From contig NZ_RKIC01000011.1 of assembly GCF_003755185.1 (NCBI RefSeq), positions 407,018 through 471,017 on the forward strand: DNA of 64,000 nt, read 5' to 3'. A program made the translations under genes and the position numbers. The DNA is from Frigoribacterium sp. PhB24 (lineage in GTDB: Bacteria > Actinomycetota > Actinomycetes > Actinomycetales > Microbacteriaceae). Below the pieces are notes generated by a model, which was given only the letters and a program-made list of their open reading frames with translations, did not search any database and was not told where the DNA came from. Shown piece after piece: positions 22,856-31,303 of the stretch; the stretch's first letter is position 1, and each line of letters opens with the position of its first letter.

Positions 22856-23719
22856 ATGGCCGAGCAGATCGAGGGACGCGTCAGTTCCGCCGTCGACGCC
22901 TGGCTCCGCTGGCTGCCCCGGTGGCACATCGGCACCGCCCGGGGCCGTACGCGCCCCTGTCGCGTCTGCCTGGGTTCTCCCGTCGCCACCGCGGCCGGCT
23001 TCGACCACGACGTGCCGCACGCCGTCCAGCACGCGCTGCTGAACCGGATGCGGCAGATCGTCGACGACGACGTCGACGAGTACACGGCCCGCAACCTGCC
23101 GCTCGTCACGCGCGAGCTCCGGCTCGCCGAGGCCCAGGAGGCGCGGGGCTACCGACCCGACCAGGGTCTCGACCTCGAGTTCCAGGGCCTCGACCTCGAC
23201 CCCGAGCCCGAACCGGGCCAGCCGTTCCTCTTCACGCTCGCCGGTCTCGCGGGCATGCCCGCGGACGAGGGGGTCGTCCCGCCCGACCCCACCCTCGGGG
23301 GGACGGAACCCTCGGGGAGCGGCACCGAGGTCGACCTCCCCGCCTTCTCGTCCGACGTCGACGATCTCGAGGGCTGGCTGCTGGCGCCCGACTCGTCGTC
23401 GTCCGACGCGCCCGGGTCGCCCGGTTCCGGCCCGGCGGCCGAGCCGGGACCGCAGCCCGAACCCGCTCCGCGACACGAGCACGAGCACGAGCACGAGCCC
23501 GAGCACGAGGTCGAGTACTCGGACGAGGCCAAGGCGGCGCTTCGACGCGAGATCACGCTGGCCGGCGACCACGCCGAGGCCGTCGGCACGAGCCTGTGCC
23601 TCGCCCTCGTGCACCACCGTCCGCGGATCGCCGAGGCGATCGACCGTCTCGTGGCGCCGCAGGTCGACGAACTGCTGGCAGAGTTGTCGCGCGCGCTCGA
23701 GCAGCCGCGGTCCCGCTGA
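22856..23719 (+). CDS. Hypothetical protein with CxxC motif and acidic His-Glu linker
   Basis: 287 residues, not recognised. An N-terminal part (1-100) has WLRWLPRWHIG, a CRVC pair at about residues 35-38 and a helical region; the middle (about 115-225) is disordered, Pro/Glu/Asp/Ser-rich and contains a 6-bp tandem DNA repeat coding His-Glu dipeptides (23474-23509); the C-terminal 60 residues are a predicted helix pair (SDEAKAALRREITLAG). One CxxC alone could bind metal only together with other ligands such as the His-rich linker. The ATG is chosen because a TAAGTT box lies seven bases ahead; the frame is open further upstream. Confidence 0.7.
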   Translation: MAEQIEGRVSSAVDAWLRWLPRWHIGTARGRTRPCRVCLGSPVATAAGFDHDVPHAVQHALLNRMRQIVDDDVDEYTARNLPLVTRELRLAEAQEARGYRPDQGLDLEFQGLDLDPEPEPGQPFLFTLAGLAGMPADEGVVPPDPTLGGTEPSGSGTEVDLPAFSSDVDDLEGWLLAPDSSSSDAPGSPGSGPAAEPGPQPEPAPRHEHEHEHEPEHEVEYSDEAKAALRREITLAGDHAEAVGTSLCLALVHHRPRIAEAIDRLVAPQVDELLAELSRALEQPRSR

Positions 23720-23772
23720 ACCGGAACCGCCCGACCTGCCGCGGGTGCCGACGTCACGAGAGGACCCCCGAG

Positions 23773-24189
23773 ATGACCCGCTCCACCCCGACCTCGAGCA
23801 CGACGACCCGGCGACGAGACGTGGGCCCGGCGCGGTGGCCGATCGTCGTCGACCTCGTCGCCGTCGTGGCCTTCGTCGTGATCGGTCGTCGCAGTCACGC
23901 GGAGGGGCTCGACCTGACCGGCCTGCTCGGCACCCTCTGGCCGTTCGTCGTCGGCGCGGTCGTCGGCTGGGTGAGCGTGGCAGGAGTCCGCTGGCCCCTG
24001 TCGACGGTCCGGTCGGGCGCGGTCGTCTGGGTCTCGACCGCCGTGATCGGGGTGTTGCTGCGGGTGGTCGCCGGACAGGGCGTGCAGCTCAGCTTCGTGA
24101 TCGTGACGATCGTCGTGCTCGGTGTGTTCCTGGTGGGCTGGCGGGCCGTCGTCGCCCTGGTGCGACGGGTGCGCGGTACCCGAGGCTAG
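23773..24189 (+). CDS. DUF3054 family membrane protein
   Basis: 138-residue small membrane protein with four transmembrane segments; VVDLVAVVAFVVIGRRSHAEG at the N-terminus and WPFVVGAVVGW in the middle are characteristic of DUF3054, found mostly in actinobacteria and haloarchaea, without known role. A GAGAGGACCCC ribosome binding site precedes the ATG. Confidence 0.85.
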   Translation: MTRSTPTSSTTTRRRDVGPARWPIVVDLVAVVAFVVIGRRSHAEGLDLTGLLGTLWPFVVGAVVGWVSVAGVRWPLSTVRSGAVVWVSTAVIGVLLRVVAGQGVQLSFVIVTIVVLGVFLVGWRAVVALVRRVRGTRG

Positions 24190-24214
24190 AGGTCACGGCG
24201 GCACCCGACCCGGG

Positions 24215-24541
24215 TCAGCCCCGTCGCTTGACGCTGTTGTCGAGGCTGGGCTCGTCGGTGAGCACGAGGCCGGACGAACTGTTCGACGAGGCCGTCAACT
24301 CGTTGAGCCAGTCACGGTTGATCGACGGCACCCGCCCGCCCGAGTACTTGAAGTAGAGCGGGATACCGGCGTCCAGCCAGATGCTGCTGCGGCCGTCGCC
24401 GACCTTCTGCGTGTCGCGCCACGAGAAGAAGAACGACTCGCGTCGGCGCAGCTTGGTGGCGATGACGATCTGGAGGTGTTCGAGCACGCGGTCCTCGAAC
24501 TCGACCTCGATGCCCGATGTGCCGTAGATGAGCGATCCCAT
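24215..24541 (-). CDS. DUF7882-type small protein
   Basis: 108 residues. The block MGSLIYGTSGIEVEFEDRVLEHLQIVI followed by KLRRRESFFFSW matches a Microbacteriaceae-restricted family (DUF7882) that databases have sometimes labelled ATP-dependent DNA ligase; no ligase motif (KxDG) is present and I do not accept that label. One compact domain of about 80 residues is followed by a polar tail with ASSNSSSG. The ATG has AGGACC upstream. Function unknown. Confidence 0.8.
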   Translation of the reverse strand: MGSLIYGTSGIEVEFEDRVLEHLQIVIATKLRRRESFFFSWRDTQKVGDGRSSIWLDAGIPLYFKYSGGRVPSINRDWLNELTASSNSSSGLVLTDEPSLDNSVKRRG

Positions 24542-24731
24542 TGGGGTCCTGTTTCGTGAGGGTGGCCGACGTCGGCGACGAGTCCGACACAGGTCAATGT
24601 ACCTTGCGATCAGGCGTTCTCCGACAGGCGAGCACCGCGGGGACGTTGTGGGCGGACGTGCAGGCTGTGACGCCATACTCGGGGCTGCCGATCCGCTGCG
24701 CCCCGAGCGCCCGACCGACCAGCTGGGACCC

Positions 24732-25448
24732 ATGACCTCGACAGCCCCCGTCCTCCGCGCCTCCTCGTCCTCGAGCCAGGACGTCGTCGCCGACCTCGAC
24801 GGCCTCGTCGGATTCGCCGCCCGCGTCATCGACGCCCTCGGCGAGTGGGGCGTCGCCCTGCTCACCTTCGTCGAGACCGTGTTCCCTCCGATCCCGAGCG
24901 AGATCATCCTGCCGCTGGCCGGGTTCCTGGCCGGCGCCGGGTCGATGAACATCGTGCTGCTGATCGCGCTGAGCACGCTCGGCGCCTACCTCGGCGCCCT
25001 CGTCCTCTACGGACTCGGGGCGGGGCTCGGCCTCGACCGCAGCATCCGCTGGCTGGCCAAGCTGCCGCTCGTCGACCGCCACGACTTCGAGAAGGCTGCC
25101 GGCTGGTTCGACCGCCACGGGAAGTCGGCGGTGTTCTTCGGCCGGTTCATCCCGGGCGTCCGCAGCCTCATCTCGCTGCCCGCCGGCGCCGAGCGCATGC
25201 CCCTGCTGGTCTTCTCGGTCTTCACCATCGTGGGCAGCGGCCTGTGGAACGGCCTGCTGATCGGCCTGGGCGCCGCCCTCGGCACCCAGTACGAGCTGAT
25301 CGACGAGTACGCCAAGTACCTCGACTACGCCGTCTACGCGGCGATCGCGGGCGTCGTGGTGTTCCTCGTCGTCCGGTCGGTGCGCCGTCGACGGGCCGGT
25401 GTCGACGACGCGTCGCGCGACGCCGTCGATCAGGACGTTCGCGGCTGA
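24732..25448 (+). CDS. DedA family membrane protein
   Basis: 238-residue second DedA paralog in the window. The key motif is FVETVFPPIPSEIILPLAGFLAG, with Glu and the PPIPSE signature of the YngC/DedA group, then GAYLGALVLYGLG, and FFGRFIPGVRSLISLPAG with the conserved Arg and Gly. It belongs to a different DedA branch from the protein at 10300, which carries FPGD instead of PPIPSE. Likely role: lipid (undecaprenyl phosphate or phospholipid) flipping. The ATG has GGGACC before it; the long upstream open frame shows no second start with better support. Confidence 0.92.
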   Translation: MTSTAPVLRASSSSSQDVVADLDGLVGFAARVIDALGEWGVALLTFVETVFPPIPSEIILPLAGFLAGAGSMNIVLLIALSTLGAYLGALVLYGLGAGLGLDRSIRWLAKLPLVDRHDFEKAAGWFDRHGKSAVFFGRFIPGVRSLISLPAGAERMPLLVFSVFTIVGSGLWNGLLIGLGAALGTQYELIDEYAKYLDYAVYAAIAGVVVFLVVRSVRRRRAGVDDASRDAVDQDVRG

Positions 25449-25557
25449 CGCTCCGTCGCTGCCCAGGCGGCAGGCTCGACCGGTCCGTAGCGTGGTGGGC
25501 AGACCGACGCCGCGCCCCGCGTGCGGCACCGAGCACACGACCCGACAGGACGTCACC

Positions 25558-26382
25558 ATGGGATTCCTCGACCGCCTCCTCGGCCGCGAGCCGCAGCAGG
25601 GCCAGCCTCAACAGCAGTCCGCTCCGCAGGGCTACCGGTACGGTCAGCAGAGCTACGAGCAGCCCGCCGCCCCACAGCAGGGCTACGACCAGCAGGGCTA
25701 CGACCAGCAGGGCTACGGCCAGCAGCCGTCGGTCCAGCCCGCGTCCGGGCGCCCCGCTGGTCCGGCCCGCAGCGACGACGAGATCGCCGTCGAGCGCTAC
25801 CGCTACCTGCTGAAGACGGCCCCGCCCGAGACCATCGAGCAGGTGCACGCCGAGGCCTTCGCGAAGCTCAGCCCCGAGCAGCGCCGCCTGGTCTTCGACC
25901 AGTTGACGGCCGAGTCGAGCCCCGGTGAGGCACCCCGCGGTGACGACGCCGGTTCGCTCGCCCAAGCGGCGACCCGCTCCGAGTTGCGCCGGCCCGGCAC
26001 GCTCGAGCGCACCCTCGGCGGCGGCGCGACCGGTCAGCAGCAGGTCGGCCCGAACGGCCAGCCCGTGCGCCAGGGGCCCGGGATGGGCTCGATCATCGGC
26101 GGATCGATCCTGGGCACGGTCGCGGGTTACGTCATCGGGTCGACCCTGATGAGTGCGTTCCTGCCCGACGCGGGCGCGACGGCGGACGGAGGCGCGGGGG
26201 ACGACCCCGGCGCCGACCAGGGCACCGAGGGCGACGGGGAAGCGGACGCGGGTGCCGACGGCGGGACCGAGACGGCGAGTGACGGCGGCGGCGACTTCGG
26301 TGCCGACACGGGTGGCGACTTCGGCGGAGGCGACTTCGGTGGCGGTTTCGGCGACTTCGGCGGCGGCGACTTCGACATCTGA
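25558..26382 (+). CDS. Low-complexity protein with Gln/Tyr and Gly/Phe repeats
   Basis: 274 residues, unrecognised. In order: MGFLDRLLGREP amphipathic start; a Gln-rich stretch containing three tandem copies of a 15-bp repeat coding QQGYD (25675-25719); a folded helical domain (about 75-125: DDEIAVERYRYLLKTAPPETIEQVHAEAFAKLSPEQRRLVF); a linker; a Gly-rich hydrophobic segment (MGSIIGGSILGTVAGYVIGSTLM, about 175-200) that may be a membrane helix; and an acidic, Gly-rich end built of GGDFGGG units. It has a GACAGGACGTC ribosome binding site. Possibly a surface or phase-separating protein; this is only inference from composition. Confidence 0.75.
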   Translation: MGFLDRLLGREPQQGQPQQQSAPQGYRYGQQSYEQPAAPQQGYDQQGYDQQGYGQQPSVQPASGRPAGPARSDDEIAVERYRYLLKTAPPETIEQVHAEAFAKLSPEQRRLVFDQLTAESSPGEAPRGDDAGSLAQAATRSELRRPGTLERTLGGGATGQQQVGPNGQPVRQGPGMGSIIGGSILGTVAGYVIGSTLMSAFLPDAGATADGGAGDDPGADQGTEGDGEADAGADGGTETASDGGGDFGADTGGDFGGGDFGGGFGDFGGGDFDI

Positions 26383-26471
26383 GACCTGAGCGTCGACCCG
26401 GGCCGGGCCCCTCGCCGCGGACTAGCGTCGAGGGTCCGCCCACCACCCGCCGTCAGGCCCCAGGGAGCACC

Positions 26472-27482
26472 ATGACCAGCACCAGAGTCGCCGTCGTCAC
26501 CGGAGGGTCGGCCGGTCTCGGCCGTGCCACCGTCCGAGAGCTCGCCGCCCGCGGCTGGGACGTCGCGGTCCTCGCCCGAGGCCAGGACGGGCTCGACGGG
26601 GCCGTGCGAGACGTCCAGGCCGCCGGGCGCCGAGCTCTCGGCATCGCGACCGACGTGGCCGACCGGGTCCAGGTCGAGACCGCGGCCGACCGCGTCGAGG
26701 CCGAGCTCGGACCCATCGACCTCTGGGTCAACGACGCCATGGTCGGCGTCTTCGGTGAGTTCCTCGAGACCGATCCCGACGACTTCGAACGGGCGACGGC
26801 CGTCAACTACTTCGGCTTCGTCAACGGGACGCGTGCGGCGCTGTCACGCATGGTTCCCCGGGACCGGGGGCACGTGATCCAGGTCGGGTCGGCCCTCGCC
26901 CATCGCGGCATCCCGCTCCAGGCCTCGTACTGCGGCGCGAAGCACGCCGTGCAGGGCTTCACGGAGTCCGTGACGACCGAGCTCATCCACAACAAGAGCT
27001 CGGTGCGCATCAGCACGGTCGACATGCCGGCTCTCAACACGATCCAGTTCAACTGGGTGCGGTCGACCCTTCCCGACCACCCCCAACCGGTGCCGCCCAT
27101 CTTCGAGCCCGAGGTCGGGGCCCGGGCGATCGCCGACGTCGCCGACAAGCCGCGTCGTCGGACCTGGCTCGGCGAGCCGACCGTCATGACGGTGCTGGGC
27201 AACCGCTTCGTGGCGAACTTCCTCGACGTCTACCTGGCCAAGAGCGGGTACTCGGGTCAGCAGGCACCCGACAAGAGCGAACCCATGCTGCCCGACAACC
27301 TCTACGAGCCCACGACCGGCGACCAGGGTGCCCGGGGCATCTTCAGCGACCGAGCCCGCAGCACGAGCCCGCAGGTCTGGTACACCCGTCATCGTGCCCT
27401 GACCGTGGGTGCCGCGCTCGGGGCCTCCGCGGCCGCCGCCGCCGCCGTCGTGGGCCGGGTGACCCGAGGACGTCGCGCATGA
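26472..27482 (+). CDS. SDR family oxidoreductase
   Basis: 336-residue classical short-chain dehydrogenase. The cofactor motif is TGGSAGLGRA near the N-terminus; the active site has Ser in QVGSALAH and the YxxxK pair in SYCGAKHA. The C-terminal 80 residues extend past the SDR core and end in an Ala/Gly-rich hydrophobic stretch, suggesting membrane association. Its stop overlaps the start of the FAD oxidoreductase by four bases, so the two are a coupled pair. Substrate unknown. Confidence 0.88.
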   Translation: MTSTRVAVVTGGSAGLGRATVRELAARGWDVAVLARGQDGLDGAVRDVQAAGRRALGIATDVADRVQVETAADRVEAELGPIDLWVNDAMVGVFGEFLETDPDDFERATAVNYFGFVNGTRAALSRMVPRDRGHVIQVGSALAHRGIPLQASYCGAKHAVQGFTESVTTELIHNKSSVRISTVDMPALNTIQFNWVRSTLPDHPQPVPPIFEPEVGARAIADVADKPRRRTWLGEPTVMTVLGNRFVANFLDVYLAKSGYSGQQAPDKSEPMLPDNLYEPTTGDQGARGIFSDRARSTSPQVWYTRHRALTVGAALGASAAAAAAVVGRVTRGRRA

Positions 27483-28942
27483 GCGCCGTGCCCGAGGTCG
27501 ACGCCGTCGTCGTCGGCGCGGGCCCGAACGGGCTCGCCGCGGCCGTCGTGCTCGCCCGGGCGGGCCTGCGAGTCGAGGTCGTCGAACGTGCCGACACCAT
27601 CGGTGGTGGAGCCCGGACCGCCGAGGTGACCCTGCCCGGTTTCCGACACGACATCTGTTCGGCCGTCCACCCGATGGCGCTCGCCTCGGGGTTCTTCCAG
27701 CGGTTCCAGCTCGACCGTCGCATCGAGTTGACGGTGCCCGAGATCTCGTACGCGCACCCGCTCGACGGCGGACGGGCCGGGATCGCCTACCGCGACCTCG
27801 AGCGGACGGCCGAGGGGCTCGGCGCCGACGGGGCGGCGTGGACACGCCTCCTCAGGGGGCTCGTCGAGCGCGAGCCGCGCATGGCGAGGTTCACGATGCG
27901 CGAGCTCGTCCGCGTACCCGACGACCCGGTCACCATGGCCCGCTTCGGTCTCGCCGCGCTGTCGCAGAGCGGCCCGTGGTGGAACGCCGGGTTCTCGGGC
28001 GTCGAGGCCCCCGCCATGCTGGCCGGTGTGATGGCCCACGCCATCCGCCCGATGCCCAGCCTGTCGACCTCGGCCGCCGGACTCGTGCTGGCCGTGCACG
28101 CGCACGCGCGGGGCTGGCCGGTGCCGACCGGTGGCAGCCAGTCGATCGTCGACGCCATGGCCGACGACGTCCGGGCCCACGGAGGCACGATCACGACGGG
28201 CGTGGACGTCACGTCGATCGACGAACTGCCCACGGCGCGGGCCACGATCTTCGACACGAGCGCCCGTGCCCTGGCCGACATCGCGGGCAGCCGTCTGCCC
28301 GACCGGTACGAGCGCGCCCTTCGCCGCTTCCGCTACGGCAACGCCGCGGCCAAGGTCGACTTCGCCCTGTCCGGCCCCGTGCCCTGGGCGAACGAGGAGG
28401 CCCGCCGCAGCCCGACCCTGCACCTCGGGGGCACGCGGGCCGAGATCGCCTCGGGCGAGCACGACGTCGCCTCGGGCCGACACGCGCGCACGCCCTACGT
28501 GCTGGTCGCCCAGGCCGGCGTGGTCGACGGCACGCGTGCGCCGGACGGCCAGCAGGCGCTCTGGGCGTACACGCACGTGCCGCGCGGTTCGACGGTCGAC
28601 CAGACCGAGACCGTCATCGCGGGCATCGAGCGCTTCGCCCCGGGGTTCCGCGACACGATCCTCGCGACGCACAGCCGCACGGCCGTCGACCTCGAGCGGC
28701 ACGACCCGAACTACATCGGCGGCGACATCGCGTCCGGGGCACCGAGCGTCTGGCAGCTCGCGGCACGACCCACGCTGTCGACCGAGCCGTGGCGCACGCC
28801 GACGCCCGGCGTCTACCTCTGCTCGTCGTCGACTCCGCCCGGGCCGTCGGTGCACGGCCTCGGCGGGGCGTACGCGGCCCGCAGCGCCCTGAAGCACGAA
28901 TTCGGCATCGATCGGCTGCCCTACCTGGGCGTCGACGCCTGA
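27479..28942 (+). CDS. FAD-dependent oxidoreductase, phytoene-desaturase-like
   Basis: 487-residue NAD(P)/FAD-dependent amine-oxidase-type protein. The dinucleotide-binding GAGPNGLAAAVVLARAGLRVEVVE sits at residues 12-35, followed by TIGGGARTAEVTLPGF. The C-terminal FAD motif appears as GVYLCSSSTPPGPSVHGLGG. This is the CrtI/PDSP-like group commonly annotated as phytoene desaturase-related, but there is no carotenoid gene nearby, so another substrate is likely. ATGA overlap with the preceding SDR; a small SRPBCC protein follows 52 bp downstream. Confidence 0.88.
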   Translation: MSAVPEVDAVVVGAGPNGLAAAVVLARAGLRVEVVERADTIGGGARTAEVTLPGFRHDICSAVHPMALASGFFQRFQLDRRIELTVPEISYAHPLDGGRAGIAYRDLERTAEGLGADGAAWTRLLRGLVEREPRMARFTMRELVRVPDDPVTMARFGLAALSQSGPWWNAGFSGVEAPAMLAGVMAHAIRPMPSLSTSAAGLVLAVHAHARGWPVPTGGSQSIVDAMADDVRAHGGTITTGVDVTSIDELPTARATIFDTSARALADIAGSRLPDRYERALRRFRYGNAAAKVDFALSGPVPWANEEARRSPTLHLGGTRAEIASGEHDVASGRHARTPYVLVAQAGVVDGTRAPDGQQALWAYTHVPRGSTVDQTETVIAGIERFAPGFRDTILATHSRTAVDLERHDPNYIGGDIASGAPSVWQLAARPTLSTEPWRTPTPGVYLCSSSTPPGPSVHGLGGAYAARSALKHEFGIDRLPYLGVDA

Positions 28943-28994
28943 CCGCCGGCACGACATCGGCACGTCCCGACCCGATCACTGCGAGGATCTACCC

Positions 28995-29450
28995 ATGAGC
29001 ACAACCCACCGCTTCATCGAGGCCTCGCCCCACGACGTCTTCGACGTGTTGGGCGACGGGTGGCTCTTCCCCAGCTGGGTCGTCGGATCGGCGCGCATCC
29101 GCGAGGTCGACCTCACCTGGCCGAGCGTCGAGGCCACCATCCACCACTCGTTCGGCATCTGGCCCCTGGTCATCGACGACGTGACGACGATCCTCGAGTG
29201 GGACCCTCCGGTCCGGGCCGTGTTCCACGCCAAGGGCTGGCCGATGGGTGAGGCCCGGGTCGAGATCGACGTGCGCAACCGCATGGGCGGCTGCTTCGTC
29301 ACGATGACCGAGTACGCCGTCGCCGGCCCCGGCCGCCTCGTGCCGAAGCCCGTGATGGACCCGCCGCTGCACTGGCGCAACAAAGAGGCGCTGCAGCGCC
29401 TCGCCTGGCTGGCCGAAGGACGCGTGCGTGACCGCGTCTCGCCCAGTTGA
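28995..29450 (+). CDS. SRPBCC family protein
   Basis: 151-residue START/Bet v1-like hydrophobic-pocket protein: the N-terminus THRFIEASPHDVFDVLGDGWLFPSWVVG and later GGCFVTMTEYAVAGPG are typical polyketide-cyclase/SRPBCC patterns. It probably binds a lipid-like ligand and may serve the oxidoreductases upstream. GAGGATCTACCC precedes the ATG. A strong bidirectional hairpin follows directly. Confidence 0.85.
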   Translation: MSTTHRFIEASPHDVFDVLGDGWLFPSWVVGSARIREVDLTWPSVEATIHHSFGIWPLVIDDVTTILEWDPPVRAVFHAKGWPMGEARVEIDVRNRMGGCFVTMTEYAVAGPGRLVPKPVMDPPLHWRNKEALQRLAWLAEGRVRDRVSPS

Positions 29451-29490
29451 CCCGCGCCTCCTGAGGGTCACCGCGTCGAGGAGGCGCGGG
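29451..29490. terminator. Bidirectional hairpin built on GCGCCTCCT core
   Basis: Perfect 12-bp stem: CCCGCGCCTCCT (29451-29462) pairs with AGGAGGCGCGGG (29479-29490) around a 16-base loop. It lies between two convergent genes, directly after the SRPBCC stop. No T-run follows, as is usual in GC-rich genomes. Confidence 0.65.
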
Positions 29491-29497
29491 CCGGGTC

Positions 29498-31180
29498 TCA
29501 GCGCTCGGCCAGCGAGTCGCGCACCTTGCGGCGCAGCACCTTGCCGATGAGCGACCTGGGCAGGTCGTCGACGACGACGATGCGCCGTGGCACCTTGTAC
29601 GGCGTGAGGTGCTTGCGGGCGAACGCACGGAGGGCGGCGACGTCGACGTGGGCACCGGGTTTCGTGACGATCGCGGCGGCCACCTGCTCACCGCCGGGCG
29701 TCGGCAGTCCGACCACGGCGGCCTCGGCCACGCCCTCGAACCGGGTCAGCACCTCTTCGACCTCGGACGGCGAGACGTTGAACCCGCCGGTGATGATCAG
29801 CTCTTTGATGCGGTCGACGACGCGCACGAAGCCGTCGTCGTCGATCGTGACGATGTCGCCGGTGCGGAACCAGTCACCGTCGACGAAGACCTCGCCCGAC
29901 TCTTTCGGCTTGCGGTAGTACCCGCTGAAGACCTGCGGGCCCCGGACGATGAGCTCACCGCGTTCGCCGGCGGGGACGTCGACCGTGGGGTTCTCGGGGT
30001 CGACGACCCGCACCTCGGTGCCCGGCAGGGGCAGCCCCACCGTGCCCGCGCGACGCGTCGGCCCGACCGGGTTGGCCATGAGCACCGGCGAGCACTCGGA
30101 CAGGCCGTAGCCCTCGACCAGCCAGCCACCGGACTCGGCCTCCCACGGTTCGACGACGTCGGCCGAGAGCGGCATGGCGCCCGAGATGGCGACGTCGACG
30201 CCCTTCAGCGGGACGCCGGCGTCGAGTGCGGCCTTCTGCAGGCGGGCGTAGATCGGCGGCACCGCGGGCAGGAAGGTCGGCGGGTGCTTCTTCATCACCT
30301 TGAGCACCAGAGCCGGATCGAAGGCGGGGAAGAGCACGAGCCGGGCACCCATGCTCATGGCGAACGTGAGGCAGAGCGTCAGGCCGTAGGCGTGGAACAT
30401 CGGCAGCACGGCGTAGACCACGCAGGTGCCGCGCTCGATGGTGGGCACCCAGGCCTGGGCCTGGGCGGCGTTCGAGAGCAGGTTGTGGTGCGTCAGCTGG
30501 GCGCCCTTCGGCGTGCCCGTCGTGCCACTCGTGTACTGGATGACGGCGAGGTCGGCGGTCGCCGGTCGCGGGTGCTTCGCCTTGATGCGGGACGAGCCGA
30601 CGATCTTCTCCCACGGGGTGGTGCCCGACACGCTGGTCGTCAGGCGTTCGCGCGACTGGCGGGCTTTCTTGATCGGCAGGGCCAGGGCGGCGCGGGTGGC
30701 GAACGGCATGGCCCGGGTGACGTCGACCGAGACGAGGTGGTCCACGGCGACGTCGTCGGGGAAGGCCTGGATGGTGTCGACGACCTTGTTCCACGCGATG
30801 GCGACCTTCGCGCCGTGGTCCTCGAACTGGTGACGCAGCTCGCGCGGCGTGTAGAGCGGGTTGTGCTCGACGACGATCGCCCCGAGACGGAGCACCGCGT
30901 AGAACGCCACGACGTGCTGCGGGCCGTTCGGCAGCACGATCGCGACCGTGTCGCCGTGCCCGACGCCGAGCCTGCGCAGACCCTCGGCGGCCCGCGAGAT
31001 CTGGTCGACGAGCTCGGAGTACGTCGTCGTCGCACCGAAGAACTCGAGCGCCACCGCCTTCGGGTAGCGCGCCGCAGAAGCCTCGACCAGGTCGAGCAGT
31101 GAGCCGTCGACCGGTTCGAGGTCGTGCGGCACGCCGGGTGCGTAGGAGTCGAGCCAGGGACGAGCGCTGTCGGTGGTCAC
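29498..31180 (-). CDS. Long-chain acyl-CoA ligase (FadD-like), copy 1
   Basis: 560-residue adenylate-forming enzyme that activates fatty acids to acyl-CoA through acyl-AMP. The AMP-binding P-loop is YTSGTTGTPKGAQLTH, followed by GYGLSECSPV, the WFRTGDI motif with the conserved Asp, DRIKELIITGGFNVSP, and the C-terminal catalytic Lys in RSLIGKVLRR. The N-terminus carries the block RPWLDSYAPGVPHDLEPVDGSLLDL that is shared almost word for word with the copy at 33919. GTG start lies six bases after a TAGAGT box, so the message is probably leaderless. Confidence 0.93.
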   Translation of the reverse strand: MTTDSARPWLDSYAPGVPHDLEPVDGSLLDLVEASAARYPKAVALEFFGATTTYSELVDQISRAAEGLRRLGVGHGDTVAIVLPNGPQHVVAFYAVLRLGAIVVEHNPLYTPRELRHQFEDHGAKVAIAWNKVVDTIQAFPDDVAVDHLVSVDVTRAMPFATRAALALPIKKARQSRERLTTSVSGTTPWEKIVGSSRIKAKHPRPATADLAVIQYTSGTTGTPKGAQLTHHNLLSNAAQAQAWVPTIERGTCVVYAVLPMFHAYGLTLCLTFAMSMGARLVLFPAFDPALVLKVMKKHPPTFLPAVPPIYARLQKAALDAGVPLKGVDVAISGAMPLSADVVEPWEAESGGWLVEGYGLSECSPVLMANPVGPTRRAGTVGLPLPGTEVRVVDPENPTVDVPAGERGELIVRGPQVFSGYYRKPKESGEVFVDGDWFRTGDIVTIDDDGFVRVVDRIKELIITGGFNVSPSEVEEVLTRFEGVAEAAVVGLPTPGGEQVAAAIVTKPGAHVDVAALRAFARKHLTPYKVPRRIVVVDDLPRSLIGKVLRRKVRDSLAER

Positions 31181-31186
31181 CGGGCC

Positions 31187-31192
31187 ACTCTA
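31187..31192 (-). promoter_or_regulatory. -10 box for acyl-CoA ligase copy 1
   Basis: TAGAGT on the minus strand, six bases from the GTG at 31180; no ribosome binding site. Confidence 0.5.
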
Positions 31193-31303
31193 TCGATCGC
31201 CGGGCGTACCCCGTCGGCTCGATGCCGGCTGGCAAGCTGACCGCGGACGAGGAGGCGCGGCGCAGCATGGTGCTCGACATCACGGAGAGAGGAACGACAT
31301 ATC

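Noticed and set aside
24215-24541. ATP-dependent DNA ligase fragment
   Set aside because: Databases use this name for relatives, but no ligase motif is present and the length matches a small independent family.
27479-28942. Carotenoid biosynthesis cluster
   Set aside because: Only the desaturase-like oxidoreductase is present; no phytoene synthase, cyclase or prenyltransferase lies nearby.
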